A DNA stretch of 6,360 bases from an uncultured Oscillospiraceae bacterium (lineage in GTDB: Bacteria > Bacillota > Clostridia > Oscillospirales > Oscillospiraceae): NCBI GenBank assembly GCA_905233595.1, contig CAJOFI010000038.1:8379-14738 (forward strand). The letters run 5' to 3'. Position numbers and translations under genes: made by a program. Positions within the stretch are counted from its first letter, which is position 1. Each line of letters begins with the position of its first letter. This document shows, one piece after another, positions 5,408 to 6,360 of this stretch. The notes beneath the pieces are model-generated. The model did not search any database, was not told where the DNA came from, and saw only the letters and a list, made by a program, of their open reading frames with translations.

Positions 5408-6085
5408 TTATCTCTTTAATCTCTTCAGCTCCGCCTTCCGCTCAGCACTCACACGGCAGCTCTCCACGGCCTTTTGGATCGTCTTGTTGTGCGTCCAGGG
5501 CTCGAGGCGCTTTTCCGTGAGATAGGGCAGCGCCGCCTCATACTGCTTGGCAAGCGCCGTTGCAAAGTACCAGGCGATCATCATGCGGACGTAGTATTCC
5601 TCCGAATGTACCGAAGCAACCCATTCAAGATAGCGGGGGTCAAACGCTTCGTCCAGAAAATGCGTCATCAGCATCCCGATCCCATAGCGGACGGTGTAGG
5701 TCTCTCCGGAGGAGAGCCATGCGGGGATGCGCGCAAGGAGCCCTGCGCGGTTCTTTTTGAACACCGGCGGGCGCAGGGAGTCGCAGGTCGCCCAATTGTC
5801 AACATAGGGCAGGAAGCGCTCCAGCTCCGTCATGCAGGCGTCAAAATCCCGGAGCTGCTCGATCAAAAAGGCGTGAAGGCTGTTTTCCTCCAGATAGCGG
5901 TGCGGAAGCGCCGCCAGAAAGCCGGACACATCCTCTGTTTTATATAACTCCCTCGCGAGCTTTCGCAAATCCGGCGTGCGCGCGCCGAGGATCGTTTCCG
6001 GGTCCAGGTTTGGGATCAGCCTTGCCACGAACGCGGCGTTCTTCTCATCCCGCAGCGCAAAGAGCTTTTGTTGAACATCCATCAT
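5408..6085 (-). CDS. AlkD-like DNA alkylation repair protein (HEAT-like repeats)
   Basis: A 225-residue soluble protein, all helical in character, matching the DNA_alkylation family (COG4912, AlkD-like), whose studied members remove N3- and N7-alkylated bases from DNA. VDNWATCD puts Trp 98 and Asp 102 four residues apart, like W109 and D113 of Bacillus cereus AlkD. R133 in TVRYGIGML is a candidate for its catalytic Arg. The stretch VRMMIAWYFATAL and the C-terminal HNKTIQKAVES are typical of the short Firmicutes subgroup, for which activity is less well established. The start is uncertain: ATG at 6085 with a weak TGAGA six bases upstream, ATG at 6082, or TTG at 6097. It lies 28 bases after uppS and 23 before dxr, in the slot usually held by cdsA. 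The call is from motifs, with no alignment run. Confidence 0.88.
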   Translation of the reverse strand: MMDVQQKLFALRDEKNAAFVARLIPNLDPETILGARTPDLRKLARELYKTEDVSGFLAALPHRYLEENSLHAFLIEQLRDFDACMTELERFLPYVDNWATCDSLRPPVFKKNRAGLLARIPAWLSSGETYTVRYGIGMLMTHFLDEAFDPRYLEWVASVHSEEYYVRMMIAWYFATALAKQYEAALPYLTEKRLEPWTHNKTIQKAVESCRVSAERKAELKRLKR

Positions 6086-6092
6086 GGCAATT

Positions 6093-6115
6093 CTCAAAAC
6101 TCACGACTCAAAACT
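6093..6115. repeat. Nine-base direct repeat in the uppS-alkD gap
   Basis: CTCAAAACT occurs at 6093-6101 and again at 6107-6115, separated by CACGA, giving a 14-base period. It spans almost the whole short gap between the uppS stop and the AlkD-like start. It could be a trace of an insertion or a slippage product. Function is unknown. Confidence 0.45.
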
Positions 6116-6360
6116 ATTTCACTCCGCCGTAGCGGCGGTCCCTGCGGTTAAATTCCTCGATCGCCTTGTCAAGCTCAGCGGGCGTGAAGTCCGGCCAGAG
6201 TACGTCCGTAAAGTAAAACTCCGCGTAGGCGCACTGCCAGAGCAGGAAGTTTGAAAGCCGCTGCTCTCCGCCCGGGCGGATCAGCAGATCGGGGTCGGGC
6301 ACATTCGCGGAATAGAGATAGCGGGAAAACCGCTCCTCCGTCAAATCTCCGTCCGCCCTG
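6114..6360 (-). CDS. uppS: Undecaprenyl diphosphate synthase, C-terminal part (5' end beyond window)
   Basis: The last 81 residues of the cis-prenyltransferase that builds the C55 lipid carrier for cell-wall precursors. The segment [22 protein letters not shown], split here as PDPDLLIRP and [13 protein letters not shown], holds the conserved arginines that bind the diphosphate of isopentenyl diphosphate. It is followed by AYAEFYFTD with the conserved Glu, and by WPDF. IRPGGE stands where many homologues have IRTSGE, a change of two non-catalytic positions. The stop is TAG at 6116-6114. The in-frame reading continues to the window edge. It heads the alkD-dxr-rseP set in the usual Firmicutes cluster order, and uses prenyl units made through the Dxr pathway. 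Confidence 0.96.
   Translation of the reverse strand, partial: RADGDLTEERFSRYLYSANVPDPDLLIRPGGEQRLSNFLLWQCAYAEFYFTDVLWPDFTPAELDKAIEEFNRRDRRYGGVK

Noticed and set aside
1..6360. CRISPR array, phage or transposase gene, toxin-antitoxin pair or other defence system
   Set aside because: I saw no regularly spaced repeats and no such protein families on either strand. The window is core metabolism plus a regulated importer.

Overview
The window looks like a GC-rich member of the Clostridia (Firmicutes), of the kind common in animal guts. The evidence is a canonical T-box riboswitch, a frr-uppS-dxr-rseP-type envelope/isoprenoid gene order, a clostridial-style lipoprotein signal, and small palindromic intergenic repeats. 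The genus cannot be named from the sequence alone. Every gene I accept lies on the minus strand, so transcription runs from high to low coordinates. The long open frames on the plus strand are antisense shadows caused by the high GC content.

Right part (6360 to 3075): the 3' end of uppS (undecaprenyl diphosphate synthase, cut by the window edge), an AlkD-like DNA alkylation repair protein, dxr/ispC (DXP reductoisomerase) and rseP (site-2 membrane protease). They are closely spaced and probably co-transcribed. UppS and Dxr serve the isoprenoid/lipid-carrier pathway and RseP works in the membrane. The AlkD-like gene stands where cdsA is usually found in this cluster. A MITE-like quasi-palindromic repeat fills most of the dxr-rseP gap and overlaps the dxr stop codon.

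Middle part (about 3042 to 2620): a strong sigma-A-type promoter followed by a complete T-box riboswitch. Its specifier codon is UGG (Trp) and its antiterminator bulge is UGGC, which matches the G73 discriminator of tRNA-Trp. Antiterminator and terminator helices are mutually exclusive and can be traced base by base. A possible 10-codon leader ORF with its own Shine-Dalgarno and one Trp codon lies between the terminator and the first structural gene.

Left part (2619 to 1): a three-gene ABC importer consisting of a substrate-binding lipoprotein (TrpX type), a permease (TrpY type) and an ATPase (TrpZ type, truncated by the window edge). The two tryptophan signals in the T-box identify the likely substrate as tryptophan or a close precursor: uncharged tRNA-Trp would let transcription enter the operon. 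A 192-base gap between trpX and trpY is packed with GC-rich hairpins and repeat-like sequence that may lower permease/ATPase expression relative to the binding protein. I see no wholly new system. The points most worth checking are the alkD-for-cdsA arrangement, the leader ORF behind the T-box, and the two related repeats.
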